A program made the translations under genes and the position numbers. Below, in pieces: positions 1 through 7,928 of a stretch of DNA of 25,050 nt (position 1 is its first letter; each line of letters begins with the position of its first letter). This DNA is from Desulfobacterales bacterium (lineage in GTDB: Bacteria > Desulfobacterota > DSM-4660 > Desulfatiglandales > Desulfatiglandaceae), in NCBI GenBank assembly GCA_022013615.1, contig JAKLQB010000147.1:1-25050 (forward strand), given 5' to 3'. Below the pieces are notes generated by a model. That model saw only the letters and a program-made list of their open reading frames with translations. It did no database searches and was not told where the DNA came from.

Positions 1-239
1 CAGTCCTTTGGGTCGATCCTCCCGGTAATCCGTAATCTAGCGATTGCAACATATCTGCTATGTATCACAAACAAGATAAAATCTTTGATATCAACCAGAT
101 ACCTTAGGAAGGCACACTCTTATGAAGGCATTCTAATTTAACTCACATACCCCAATATCTTGGATAAGATCCGTTAAGAATTTTTACTCCTTCAGGTGTT
201 TTGATAGATTAAGAGAGGGTACAGCAGGTGAAAGAGCTT

Positions 240-600
240 TTAGGGTTCTCTACCAAACCACTTCGAACGTATTTCATCCATTTGGCCTTTTTCGATTATG
301 GATAAAATGGCTCTGTTTATTTTTTCGCGCTATTCACTTCCCTGGGCAGTAGCCATCCAATAATCTTGAGGTGCAAAAACCTTTCCAACGACTTCGAACT
401 TCTCATTACCTTTTGTCTGAGCAAAATATAGAAGATTGGGTCGATCATAGACGATAGCATCCAATTTGTCATTCAATAACCAGTCAACGGAGGTGATGTA
501 TCTGTAGCAAGGCAAACTGATGAAACGGAAACCATCATGATGATGATTAACATATAGGAACAACGTGGAGGTGATATTACAGATGGTTGGAGCATGGGAT
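240..600 (-). pseudogene. Remnant of an extracellular solute-binding protein (SBP family 3-like), C-terminal part
   Basis: The open part reads ...DAIVYDRPNLLYFAQ..., then ...VVGKVFAPQDYWMATAQGSE, which is the typical C-terminal lobe of family-3 solute-binding proteins (the Asp-Ala-x-x-x-Asp hinge, then a hydrophobic Gln-Asp-Tyr segment and a GS turn). A TAG stop at about 327-329 interrupts it, but the same frame continues for about 28 more codons (REKINRAILSIIEKGQMDEI, then RSKWFG) to a TAA at 240-242. That continuation is exactly the expected helix and KWFG ending of the family. Upstream the frame is closed by a stop near position 612 and no signal peptide or first lobe is present. I read it as a 5'-truncated gene with an additional nonsense mutation. 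Substrate unknown. Confidence 0.7.
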
Positions 601-757
601 TGACATTTATTTTACTTCATTAATATACAGATAGGAGATTGCTTTTCAACAGGATTAATATTTCAAATCGCTCCTTGTGTGTTAAGGGCTATGGAACAAT
701 AGATTATTTTATCCTTGACGAAAAGACGATACGAACCCAATATGTTCTATACGTAGA

Positions 758-776
758 CCATATCTTATGAATATGG
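758..776. promoter_or_regulatory. Inverted repeat upstream of the truncated HipB-like gene
   Basis: CCATAT-N7-ATATGG, a perfect 6-bp inverted repeat 29 bp before the ATG at 805. Its position fits an autoregulatory operator of the downstream XRE-type regulator. No convincing -35/-10 pair with normal spacing is visible next to it, so the role is inferred. Confidence 0.3.
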
Positions 777-804
777 GCTGTTAATGAACCATTCGAGGTG
801 AGAA

Positions 805-1032
805 ATGCAAAAACAAGCCACGCGCACCTACTCCCGCATCACCCGTCATGCTGCGGCTCTGCTCAGCAAGCAAATCAGGATTGCTCGTAAGGAACGCAAA
901 ATGACGGCACAGGAGCTGGCTGACCGTGCAGGCATTTCTCGTGGCTTACTTCAGCGACCCCAGTCCATCACAGTCCACCAGTCCAAGGCAGTCCACAGTC
1001 CAGCAGTCCCAGTCCATGTATTTCGGCAATAG
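805..1032 (+). pseudogene. Truncated HipB-like XRE antitoxin/regulator
   Basis: Residues 1-51 match the start of the chromosomal HipB-like XRE regulators that accompany HipA kinases: an Arg-rich start, then LLSKQIRIARKERKMTAQEL and ADRAGISRGLLQR, the first three helices of the HTH. The family would continue with 'IEKGDP...' and a further 30-50 residues. Here the frame instead runs into a CAGTCC-type repeat tract from about 957, and the last 24 residues are repeat-derived. Start: ATG at 805 preceded by GAGGTGAGAA (Shine-Dalgarno GAGGTG). No hipA follows; the next gene is potC on the other strand. The protein lacks the end of the recognition unit and dimer region and is probably not functional. 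Confidence 0.7.
958..1018. repeat. Degenerate CAGTCC(A) tandem repeat tract
   Basis: About eight irregularly spaced copies of CAGTCC/AGTCCA fill this stretch (for example CAGTCCATCACAGTCCACC, then CAGTCCAAGGCAGTCC). The tract abuts the broken HTH gene on the left and the 3' end of potC (stop at 1035-1037) on the right, so it marks a rearrangement junction. Confidence 0.7.
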
Positions 1033-1034
1033 GG

Positions 1035-1814
1035 TTATTCCTTTGGCTTGACAATTTTCTGGTGGATGATGATTAATGTCACTGAAATCATGATGATAAA
1101 AGAGGAAAAGGCATGAATTTTCGGGTTAATTTCGAACCGCACCATCGAATAGATTTCGACAGGAATAGTCATCAGCTTAGGCCCTGCCAACAGGTAAGTG
1201 ATTAGAAAATTATCAAAAGATATCGTAAATGCCAACAAAGCACCTGCAACGATTCCGGGCATAATCAGGGGCAATGTGATCCTTCTGAATGTTATCATTT
1301 CATTGGCGCCCAGATCCATGGCGGCCTCTTCCAGGGAACGATCAAACCCGTGTAGTCTTGATGATACGACTGTCAGGACAAAAGGCAGACCGATCAGGGT
1401 ATGCCCTATAACGATTAAAAGAAACCCTCCCTGCATCTTTAAAAAAATGGTAGCAAAACTGAGGAGGGCTATGCCTATAATGATCTCAGGGATAATCATA
1501 GGGGATAGGAAAAGGGTATTTAGGATTTCTTTTGCCCGAAACCTGTTTCTAACGAACCCCATAGCGGCGAGTGTCCCTATACAGGTTGCACCGGCAGTAG
1601 CTGTCAGAGAAATGAATATACTGTTTTTAACGGCGGTAAATAGGTTTTGATCTTCAACAGCCGACTTATACCACTTTAAGGTGAATTCTCCTAAAGGAAA
1701 AGTCGAATATTTGGAGGAACTAAAAGACATGATAATGACCATAACAATTGGTGCGAAAAGAAAGATATAGACCAGGGCAACCCAGATTTTCAGAATAATT
1801 TCCCTTACGGACAT
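1035..1814 (-). CDS. potC: Spermidine/putrescine-type ABC transporter permease PotC
   Basis: 259 residues, the usual PotC length. It is an inner-membrane permease with about six hydrophobic segments. It carries the binding-protein-dependent transport EAA loop, 'EEAAMDLGANEMITFRRITLPLIMP' in part, around residues 163-187, which docks on the PotA ATPase. The N-terminus (IWVALVYIFLFAPIVMVIIM) is the first membrane helix. The ATG at 1812-1814 directly abuts the potB stop, so translation is probably coupled. It is the last gene of the minus-strand potDABC cluster. Polyamine specificity is the default for this family; related importers take up other cationic amines or amino-acid derivatives, so the substrate is not proven. 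Confidence 0.9.
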   Translation of the reverse strand: MSVREIILKIWVALVYIFLFAPIVMVIIMSFSSSKYSTFPLGEFTLKWYKSAVEDQNLFTAVKNSIFISLTATAGATCIGTLAAMGFVRNRFRAKEILNTLFLSPMIIPEIIIGIALLSFATIFLKMQGGFLLIVIGHTLIGLPFVLTVVSSRLHGFDRSLEEAAMDLGANEMITFRRITLPLIMPGIVAGALLAFTISFDNFLITYLLAGPKLMTIPVEIYSMVRFEINPKIHAFSSFIIMISVTLIIIHQKIVKPKE

Positions 1815-2729
1815 TTATCCACCTGCAATTTTTTCTAATTTGAATATCTTATTATAAAACAGAAGGAGAACAAGAATTATTATCAGTAAAAGAATACCCA
1901 AAGCCGATCCAAATGGCCAGTTAAAGGCGGCATAATATTCTCTCTGGATAAGGTTTGAAATCATCATTTCGGTAGGTCCGCCCAAAAGGTCCGGGGTGAT
2001 GTACGAGCCGATGGTAAGGATGTAAACGAGAATGCATCCGGTGCTTATTCCTGGAAATGAGAGGGGGAGGGTAACAAACAAAAAAGACTTCAAACGGTTG
2101 GCGCCCAGATCTTGAGCCGCTTCTTCTAAAAAGGGATTAATCTTTTCAATAGTTGCATATAAAGGAAGAATCATGAAGGGCAGAAAGACATGGGTCAAAC
2201 CAATAAATACGGCCTTTTCAGAATAAAGAAATCTGATGGGATCTTCGATAATGCCTATCTGAGTAAGGAAGTAGTTTACCATCCCATTCGTGCCAAGCAA
2301 GACCTTCCACGCATAAGTCCGGATAACGATTGAGGTCCAAAAGGGAATAATAAGACCAAGAAAGAGAATCTCCTTTCTTCGGAACTTTGTCCTGGCAAGA
2401 AAGTAGGCGCAGGGGTAACCAATGATTAAACATGAAGAGGTTACCATCACTCCATACCAGAGACTCTTTAATAATACTTTAAGATAAATATGGCCTGTTA
2501 TGGCCCGAATATAGTGGTCCAGTGTAAAGGCCTTGATCATCATCCCACCCGAGTACTGATTAAAACTGTATCTCAGAATCAGGAGAGTCGGAATGATAAA
2601 AAAGAAAAAGAGCCAGAATAGACCCGGAGTCAATTCGAGAAAAAGCTTTATCCGCTCCCTGAACCGGGCCAATCCTTTCAACTTCGAGTCAGATTTAACT
2701 GCGAGATTTTCTGCCCTGTCAATCATCAT
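1815..2729 (-). CDS. potB: Spermidine/putrescine-type ABC transporter permease PotB
   Basis: 304 residues. A roughly 30-residue cytoplasmic N-terminus is followed by a strong first helix (LTPGLFWLFFFFIIPTLLIL) and the other membrane helices of the PotB family. The EAA loop is present as EEAAQDLGANRLKSFLFVTL around residues 201-220. PotB pairs with PotC to form the translocation channel. The start overlaps the end of potA by 11 bp, which indicates tight co-transcription and translational coupling. An alternative ATG one codon downstream (MM start) cannot be excluded. Confidence 0.9.
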   Translation of the reverse strand: MMIDRAENLAVKSDSKLKGLARFRERIKLFLELTPGLFWLFFFFIIPTLLILRYSFNQYSGGMMIKAFTLDHYIRAITGHIYLKVLLKSLWYGVMVTSSCLIIGYPCAYFLARTKFRRKEILFLGLIIPFWTSIVIRTYAWKVLLGTNGMVNYFLTQIGIIEDPIRFLYSEKAVFIGLTHVFLPFMILPLYATIEKINPFLEEAAQDLGANRLKSFLFVTLPLSFPGISTGCILVYILTIGSYITPDLLGGPTEMMISNLIQREYYAAFNWPFGSALGILLLIIILVLLLFYNKIFKLEKIAGG

Positions 2730-3801
2730 CAGCGATCAAAACGCCTTTATCAATGCCCCATCCGACCTGAATCCGGGCACCCTGCGGGTAAGATTTTTTT
2801 ATTTCATCATTTTGCACTTTGATTGTTAGATGTAGCCTATTTTCGGTAAAAACAGTATATATCGTCAATTCGCCATGGTAAACTGCCTCCTCTACAATCC
2901 CGCTGTAGATATTTTCAATCCCGGACAAATTTTCCGAGAGCATGATTTTTTCGGGCCTGATGGAGATGAAAACTTTATCACCCATGTTGAGATTCTCCCT
3001 CAGGTTGGCATATATGGGTAAATCTTTACAAGTAACCACGCCTCTGGATTCTTCAAAGGAGCTGACCATACCCTCAATCAGGTTGGTCTCCCCGATAAAA
3101 TTGGCCACAAAGATCGTTTCAGGGTTCTCATAGATATCAACACTCTCTCCTATCTGTTCGACTATGCCATTGTTTATGACCGCGATTCTATTTGACATGG
3201 TGAGGGCTTCCCCCTGGTCGTGGGTCACATAGATAAAAGTTGTGCCAACCTCCCGCTGAATCCGCTTTAGCTCTACTTGCATCTGGTTTCGGAGTTTTAG
3301 ATCCAGCGCTCCAAGGGGTTCGTCCAGCAGGAGGACAGTGGGATGGTTAATTAATGCCCTGGCAATAGCCACCCTTTGTTGCTGCCCGCCGCTTAACTGG
3401 TTGATTTTCCGATCGCCGAAACCGCTCAGTTCAATGAGGTCAAGCATGTCATTGGCCTCTTTTTTGATTCTATCCTTGGAGAACCCTTTCATCTCCAAAC
3501 CAAAGCCAATGTTCTTGAATACACTCATGTGAGGGAAAAGAGAAAGATTCTGGAAAACAAGATTGGTGGGTCTTTTGAAAGGTGGTCTATCGGCCATTGA
3601 CTCGCCGCCGATATAGATTTCGCCCTTCGAGGGTTTTTCAAAACCTGAAATCATTCGTAATATCGTGGTTTTGCCGCATCCACTCGGCCCTAACAGAGAG
3701 AAAAACTCTCCCTTTTCGATGGCAAGCGAGACATTATCTACAGCGAGAATATTTCCAAAATATTTTGTCACATTTTTAACATCTACATCGATCACGCTCA
3801 T
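2719..3801 (-). CDS. potA: Spermidine/putrescine-type ABC transporter ATPase PotA
   Basis: 360 residues, normal for PotA/FbpC-like importer ATPases. Walker A GPSGCGKTT at residues 38-46, Q-loop at FQN near 83-85, signature LSGGQQQR at 136-143, Walker B VLLLDEP at 156-162 and an H-loop VTHDQ near 197-201. The region after about residue 240 is the beta-rich TOBE-type regulatory domain. It energises import through PotBC. It follows potD after a 172-bp gap that holds a palindromic repeat and overlaps potB downstream. ATG at 3799-3801. Confidence 0.93.
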   Translation of the reverse strand: MSVIDVDVKNVTKYFGNILAVDNVSLAIEKGEFFSLLGPSGCGKTTILRMISGFEKPSKGEIYIGGESMADRPPFKRPTNLVFQNLSLFPHMSVFKNIGFGLEMKGFSKDRIKKEANDMLDLIELSGFGDRKINQLSGGQQQRVAIARALINHPTVLLLDEPLGALDLKLRNQMQVELKRIQREVGTTFIYVTHDQGEALTMSNRIAVINNGIVEQIGESVDIYENPETIFVANFIGETNLIEGMVSSFEESRGVVTCKDLPIYANLRENLNMGDKVFISIRPEKIMLSENLSGIENIYSGIVEEAVYHGELTIYTVFTENRLHLTIKVQNDEIKKSYPQGARIQVGWGIDKGVLIADDD

Positions 3802-3837
3802 GATTTTATTTTTTTGTATTTGCGCAATATCTTGGGG

Positions 3838-3897
3838 CCTTCACACCCTCACCCTGCCCTCTTCCCCATGGGGAAAAGGGTTAGGGAGAGAGGGGAT
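3838..3897. repeat. Palindromic intergenic repeat (CCCTCACCC type) between potD and potA
   Basis: A C-rich arm (CCCTCACCCTGCCCTCTTCC) is followed by a short ATG-centred turn and a G-rich arm (GGGGAAAAGGGTTAGGGAGA). The arms pair imperfectly over about 20 bp. Sequences of this style are scattered as extragenic palindromes in many bacterial genomes. Between a binding-protein gene and its ATPase gene it could form an mRNA hairpin that protects potD mRNA or attenuates downstream expression. Confidence 0.6.
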
Positions 3898-3973
3898 CGC
3901 GATATTCTACAAGTTATTGAGTTGTTACTTTAAGCTTTTCCAGATATATAGTTACTCTTTATGATTTATTTGA

Positions 3974-5053
3974 TCAGCCTCCTGCCATCACTCTGTTCAT
4001 TAACTCATTCCATTTGTCACGGTTTTCAAAGATATATTTTGGATTCATAAAGTAAGTCTTCTCAAGTAGCTCTGGGCTCGCACCCAACAATTCAGTTTGC
4101 TCCTTTGTCAATTCAACCAGACTGGAACAGGGGGCATAGGTAATTCCCTCGAGCAGGAATTTTGTATGCACTTCCTTTGATAGGGCCATATCAATAAATG
4201 CTTCGGCTGCCCTTCTATGCTTGGCATTTTTCACTATGACCATTGTGTCAACCCAACCGTTAGATCCCTCTTTGGGCTGGGTATATCCAATAGGATGTCC
4301 CTCCTTTTTCAAATTATTCACCCGCCCTCTCCAGAAGTCTGCTATCCAGATCTCTCCGGTTGCAAAAAGCGAGGTCAATTCTGCACCACTTGACCAAAAT
4401 TTAAGCAGGTTTGGCCTCAGTTCTTTCAATTTTGCCTCAATAGCATCCAAATCCGTCATATTATTGGGATCCTGGCCAAGGAAATTGGCTATGATCGGGA
4501 TAGCTGCTTCAATGCTCGAATAAAAAGCGACGTGCCCCTTGTATTGCTTATCCCATAATGCAGCCCACGAAACGGGCTTATCAACCTTTTTGGTATTCCA
4601 GGCAATGCCTTGATCTCCCCAGAAATAGCTTATGCAATAAACATCCGGTCCCGGATCATAAGGGGGATTTTTAAATTTATCATAGAGATATTTATAATTT
4701 GGAACATTCTCTACCCTAATAGGTTGTAAAAAACCGTCCCTTATTGCCTGATAAACAAAACCGTCGCTCATAAATGATACATCTATATCCGCTTTACCCG
4801 CCTTCCATTTAGCGAATTGTTCAGAATTGTTTCCAAAAAAAGAATGCTTTACCTCGATTCCATACTTATCCTGAAATGGTTTAATGATAAAGTTTTTTAC
4901 AGCCTCAGCATACGACCCTCCCCACGACTCGATATATAGAGGGCCTTCAATTTTTTCCTCTGCCATCGCCCAGGGACCTCCAAGAAACAAGGCCGCACAA
5001 ACGATTCCCGCTACCAACAAAAACTTCCCTCTGCTTAATCCTTTCTTATCCAT
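3974..5053 (-). CDS. potD: Polyamine-type ABC transporter periplasmic substrate-binding protein PotD
   Basis: Start chosen at the ATG at 5051-5053, preceded by AAGGAGGG with 7-nt spacing; the frame stays open to 5155, but that extension has no such site and lies in a structured leader. The 359-residue product begins with a Sec signal peptide (MDKKGLSRGKFLLVAGIVCA, then ALFLGGPWAMA) with a likely cut after the AMA. The mature protein opens with 'LYIESWGGSYAEAVKNFIIKPF', typical of PotD/PotF-like binding proteins, and contains the two-lobed fold features (AFYSSIEAAIPIIANFLGQD; the STGEIW-like ATGEIWIADFW). It is the first gene of potDABC and would deliver substrate to PotBC in the periplasm. 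Exact ligand cannot be read from sequence. Confidence 0.9.
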   Translation of the reverse strand: MDKKGLSRGKFLLVAGIVCAALFLGGPWAMAEEKIEGPLYIESWGGSYAEAVKNFIIKPFQDKYGIEVKHSFFGNNSEQFAKWKAGKADIDVSFMSDGFVYQAIRDGFLQPIRVENVPNYKYLYDKFKNPPYDPGPDVYCISYFWGDQGIAWNTKKVDKPVSWAALWDKQYKGHVAFYSSIEAAIPIIANFLGQDPNNMTDLDAIEAKLKELRPNLLKFWSSGAELTSLFATGEIWIADFWRGRVNNLKKEGHPIGYTQPKEGSNGWVDTMVIVKNAKHRRAAEAFIDMALSKEVHTKFLLEGITYAPCSSLVELTKEQTELLGASPELLEKTYFMNPKYIFENRDKWNELMNRVMAGG

Positions 5054-5101
5054 AGTTTTCCCTCCTTTTTGGGATAATTGTTCTGAATAAAAAAACATGC
5101 C

Positions 5102-5153
5102 GCTGACTGCTGCCCGAATTGGCTCCTTGGTTTCCATCCAGGCTGCTGTCAGC
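5102..5153 (-). promoter_or_regulatory. Stem-forming inverted repeat in the potD leader
   Basis: On the transcribed strand GCTGACAGCAGCC pairs with GGCAGCAGTCAGC (11 of 13 positions, two A-A mismatches) around a 26-nt loop. It lies between the predicted promoter (5186-5213) and the potD ATG, 49 nt upstream of the start codon. It could be a leader element or an mRNA-stabilising stem; no known riboswitch is recognised. Confidence 0.35.
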
Positions 5154-5185
5154 ATTCCCTAACCCCTAACCCGTCTAACTTATGT

Positions 5186-5213
5186 AGTTTATCGCCTATG
5201 TTCAAATTGTCAA
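5186..5213 (-). promoter_or_regulatory. Sigma70-like promoter for potDABC
   Basis: On the minus strand TTGACA (5208-5213), a 16-bp spacer and TAAACT (5186-5191). The -35 is a perfect match and the -10 matches four of six positions. Transcription would start near 5179 and give a leader of about 125 nt before the potD ATG. Confidence 0.5.
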
Positions 5214-5352
5214 TAGAAAAGAGAGAGTCAAAAATATAATTCAGGCGCAATCTCTTAGCGGAGCTTCGCTGCAAATCTCTATTCTCCAACATTCCCCTAT
5301 TTTCCGCCATTAGAAACCCCATCCTAATAATCTGCCGGGCTATACGGGTTGA

Positions 5353-6456
5353 TTACAGATCAAAATGCAGGTACTGCTCCGGCTCTTTTACCGGATGGCC
5401 CCAATAGATGCGCAACTGGCGTCTGTCAAGATCAAAAAGGGCAGAGCACAGGGTGGCACTGATTTCCGGTGGTGTCGCATCACAATAGATAGGGTGGTCA
5501 CGGTACTCCTGATCGCCTAGCAGGGCCAGGACGTGTGGCTCATTAGGAGGAGAGGTCTTCTGGCATAGCTCCCTGGCACGCGCCAGCCGTTTCCTACTGG
5601 AAGCTGTAATCTCCTGGTCCACGCCGATCAAGTTGAGATAGTGATTGGTATGCAAATAATAGCCCTCCACCTCGTGAATGTGATGCCGCTCGGGCGAAAC
5701 CTCGACACTGACTATGCGTCGCTCGGAAACCGATCCGATGTTGTAGTTAAACCCTGCGGCCTGGCCGGGCTCTGTTGTGCGCTGGATGGCGTCGTCCAAT
5801 GAGCGGGCATCAAGGATGGAACGGGCGATAAAGTGCCGGCCCAAGCCCACTCGCACCTGACGCAGGCCTACATGATTTATCGTGTGCATGATCCCTGTTT
5901 CATTGAAGCCAAATGCATTCCCGGGTAGAAAGCCGGGGTAGCAGAGGGCCCTGAAGGCAGGACCATCGTCGACTGCCACATGCACAACAAACATATTGCC
6001 CAATGCTGCGGGCGATCCATCTTCATTATGGCCTATCAGTGCGGCGTCAGTGGTCATAACCAGGCAGTCTGTGCAGCCCAGGTTGCCTCTATCGTCAGTG
6101 TCGCCAGTCTTATGCCCCAGTTGCAGCAGCCCCTGGAATTCACCCCTCAGGTTGACGAGAAAAACCTCTTCAAAGGGACGCCCGGCACCCTTTGCCATTC
6201 CCTCAAGTTCGGACATATACCCCGGGAAGTGTGTGCGGTGGAGCTTGAGGAATGACTGATAAAAGTTTTTTCCATCAGAGGTGTTGTAGAAGGGTAACAG
6301 TTGCTCCTGTAGAAGGTCATAGTTATCAAGGAAACGGTGAATAGCTTCAGCAAAGTGAAGGCCGATAGCCTGGCCGGCCTCCTCGTGACTGCCGCTGACC
6401 TCAATTTGTTCGATGGTGTTGTTTATGATGATCTCCAACTTCAGAACCCCGGACAT
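5353..6456 (-). CDS. C45-family (acyl-CoA:6-APA acyltransferase-like) autoproteolytic Ntn-hydrolase
   Basis: 367 residues, the usual length for the penicillin acyltransferase-like peptidase family C45. The N-terminal third has the family's 'YMSELEGMAKGAG' helix and 'LVNLRGEF' strand. The cleavage region is NLG-CTDC, and Cys128 after Gly127 is the likely nucleophile created by self-cleavage (as in Gly-Cys-Thr of fungal acyltransferase). It is followed by LIGHNEDGSP (conserved Asn-Glu-Asp) and GFNETGI(M)HTINH, which are family features. Members hydrolyse or transfer amide-linked acyl groups; the substrate here is unknown. It sits 92 bp after the alcohol dehydrogenase gene and about 300 bp before potD, all in the same direction. 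The ATG at 6456 has no clear Shine-Dalgarno; a TTG at residue 7 is an alternative start. Confidence 0.8.
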   Translation of the reverse strand: MSGVLKLEIIINNTIEQIEVSGSHEEAGQAIGLHFAEAIHRFLDNYDLLQEQLLPFYNTSDGKNFYQSFLKLHRTHFPGYMSELEGMAKGAGRPFEEVFLVNLRGEFQGLLQLGHKTGDTDDRGNLGCTDCLVMTTDAALIGHNEDGSPAALGNMFVVHVAVDDGPAFRALCYPGFLPGNAFGFNETGIMHTINHVGLRQVRVGLGRHFIARSILDARSLDDAIQRTTEPGQAAGFNYNIGSVSERRIVSVEVSPERHHIHEVEGYYLHTNHYLNLIGVDQEITASSRKRLARARELCQKTSPPNEPHVLALLGDQEYRDHPIYCDATPPEISATLCSALFDLDRRQLRIYWGHPVKEPEQYLHFDL

Positions 6457-6548
6457 AGGCTATTGATTTTTAACCTTTTTAACCAGGTATTTTTTACTTT
6501 TATCATGCTCTTGAATCATTTCGTGAAATTCTATTACACCTCAAAAGT

Positions 6549-7709
6549 TCAGGAATCTAGCAGGGAATACGAATTCATCAGAATTTTTTCGATTCCTACT
6601 CTCTCAATCTTGCAAGGATTTGCTCTCATTCCTGCACGATCATTGGCCGCTGATTCTGCTATCGTTGGTATCATGCTTTCTTCTATCCCTGTTTTAGAAA
6701 GTGAGGGAACTTTTAAATCAATAAGTAGTTCTTTTAAAGCTGATACAGCTTGAAAAGCGTCTTGTTCGGTGCTCCCGGTTATTGGTTTCCCGAGGGCATG
6801 AGCAATATCTGAGTACCTATCGGGGCAACTACTCAGATTAAACCCTGACACTGTTGGGAGAAGCAGGGCACAAGCAATACCATGATGAATATTTGTGTGC
6901 GCACTCAAGGCGTGAGCAATGGTATGAATTGCGCCACACCCAGCTTTTTGTGCCACCCCAGCCAAAAGACTTCCAGCCATCATTTTGTCTCGTGCTTCAA
7001 GGTTATCGCCATTGCTAACAGCCTTTCTAATATATTTACCAATTAAGGCAATGCTATGGATAGCTAAAGCGTTTGTGAAAGGCTCAGAACGCACAGATAC
7101 ATAAGCCTCTATACTATGGCTCAATGCATCTAAACCGGTTGCAGCAGTTAGCCCTGGGGACATTGATTTTGTTAACATCGGATCAACCAAAGCGAGAGCC
7201 GGACATATTTTGAAAGACGATATCAGCATTTTTAACTTGCGCTCGGCATCGGTAATAACCGCATCCTCTGTCACTTCACTGCCTGTTCCAGCTGTGGTTG
7301 GTATTGTTATAAGAGGTGGAATTTCTTTTTCTATTTCTTTTATGCCTACTTCATATTCTTCAATGCTTCCACCATTTGTGATTACAACTCCAATGGATTT
7401 AGCTACATCCATAGAACTACCTCCACCCAACGCAATCATACCATCAGCCCTGAATTCTTTATATATATCTATACCTCTAATTACATTTTCGATAGGAGGG
7501 TTGGTACCCACTTCACTATAAATTTCGTATTCTATTTTGTCCCTTTTTAGTTGTTCCGTTATTGCTTTGTCTAAACCCACTGTCATGATTCCTTTGTCGG
7601 TAACTATCAAAGCCCGTTTTATACCTAAAATCCTAGCCTCATTTGCAAGCCCTGAAACAATTCCCATGCCATATTCAATTCTAGTAGGTAAGTAAAATGA
7701 AAATTTCAT
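6549..7709 (-). CDS. Iron-containing alcohol dehydrogenase
   Basis: 386 residues, typical of group III (iron-containing) alcohol dehydrogenases, which interconvert alcohols and aldehydes or ketones with NAD(P)H. The dinucleotide-binding GGGSSMD motif is at residues 95-101 and the ITIPTTAGTGSEVT segment at 134-147. The metal ligands expected from FucO are all present: Asp194 and His198 (in TGLDALSHSIEAY), His262 and His276 (IHTIAHAL and HHGIACA, 14 residues apart as in FucO). A NPCKIERVGIEKIL tail matches the family end. It is the first gene of the minus-strand group that continues with the C45 hydrolase and, after a promoter, potDABC. Substrate not assignable; cytoplasmic. Confidence 0.92.
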   Translation of the reverse strand: MKFSFYLPTRIEYGMGIVSGLANEARILGIKRALIVTDKGIMTVGLDKAITEQLKRDKIEYEIYSEVGTNPPIENVIRGIDIYKEFRADGMIALGGGSSMDVAKSIGVVITNGGSIEEYEVGIKEIEKEIPPLITIPTTAGTGSEVTEDAVITDAERKLKMLISSFKICPALALVDPMLTKSMSPGLTAATGLDALSHSIEAYVSVRSEPFTNALAIHSIALIGKYIRKAVSNGDNLEARDKMMAGSLLAGVAQKAGCGAIHTIAHALSAHTNIHHGIACALLLPTVSGFNLSSCPDRYSDIAHALGKPITGSTEQDAFQAVSALKELLIDLKVPSLSKTGIEESMIPTIAESAANDRAGMRANPCKIERVGIEKILMNSYSLLDS

Positions 7710-7762
7710 GACAGCAATCCCCCGTCTTTTTAGGGTGACAAAAACTTGCTTTTCGGGGAAAA

Positions 7763-7792
7763 AGTATAGGAAAAATTGACCTTGTGTGTCAA
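7763..7792 (-). promoter_or_regulatory. Strong sigma70-like promoter with overlapping palindrome, upstream of the alcohol dehydrogenase
   Basis: Minus strand TTGACA (7787-7792), an 18-bp spacer and TATACT (7763-7768); both hexamers are near consensus. The -35 overlaps a palindrome TTGAC-N7-GTCAA (7776-7792) that could be an operator for a repressor. Transcription would start near 7756, giving a 46-nt leader before the ATG at 7709. Confidence 0.6.
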
Positions 7793-7880
7793 GCCAAATT
7801 CAACCTCCTCAATGCCATATGGCACAAATATAGGCGGGATTGTGGGGGCAACTCGCTGGCTAGAATTGAAGACTGGGGTC

Positions 7881-7921
7881 AGGAAAGGTGCGGATGCCGA
7901 GACAGTGACCCGGGGGGCTTG
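7881..7921. repeat. Dispersed intergenic repeat, copy 1
   Basis: AGGAAAGGTGCGGATGCCGA followed by GACAGTGACCCGGGGGGCTTG. A second copy at 18037-18076 differs by two substitutions and three single-base indels. Copy 1 lies directly beside the inverted-repeat-bounded transposase remnant, so the repeat may be the end sequence of that element family or a non-autonomous derivative. Confidence 0.65.
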
Positions 7922-7928
7922 TGGGGCA

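Noticed and set aside
327..329. The in-frame TAG in the solute-binding-protein remnant as a pyrrolysine codon
   Set aside because: Some Desulfobacterota use pyrrolysine, but this gene is also truncated at its 5' end, and a binding protein has no known need for the residue. A nonsense mutation in a decaying gene is simpler.
958..1018. CAGTCC tract as a CRISPR array
   Set aside because: Units are 6-7 bp with irregular 1-6 bp gaps; no 24-40 bp repeats or spacers are present.
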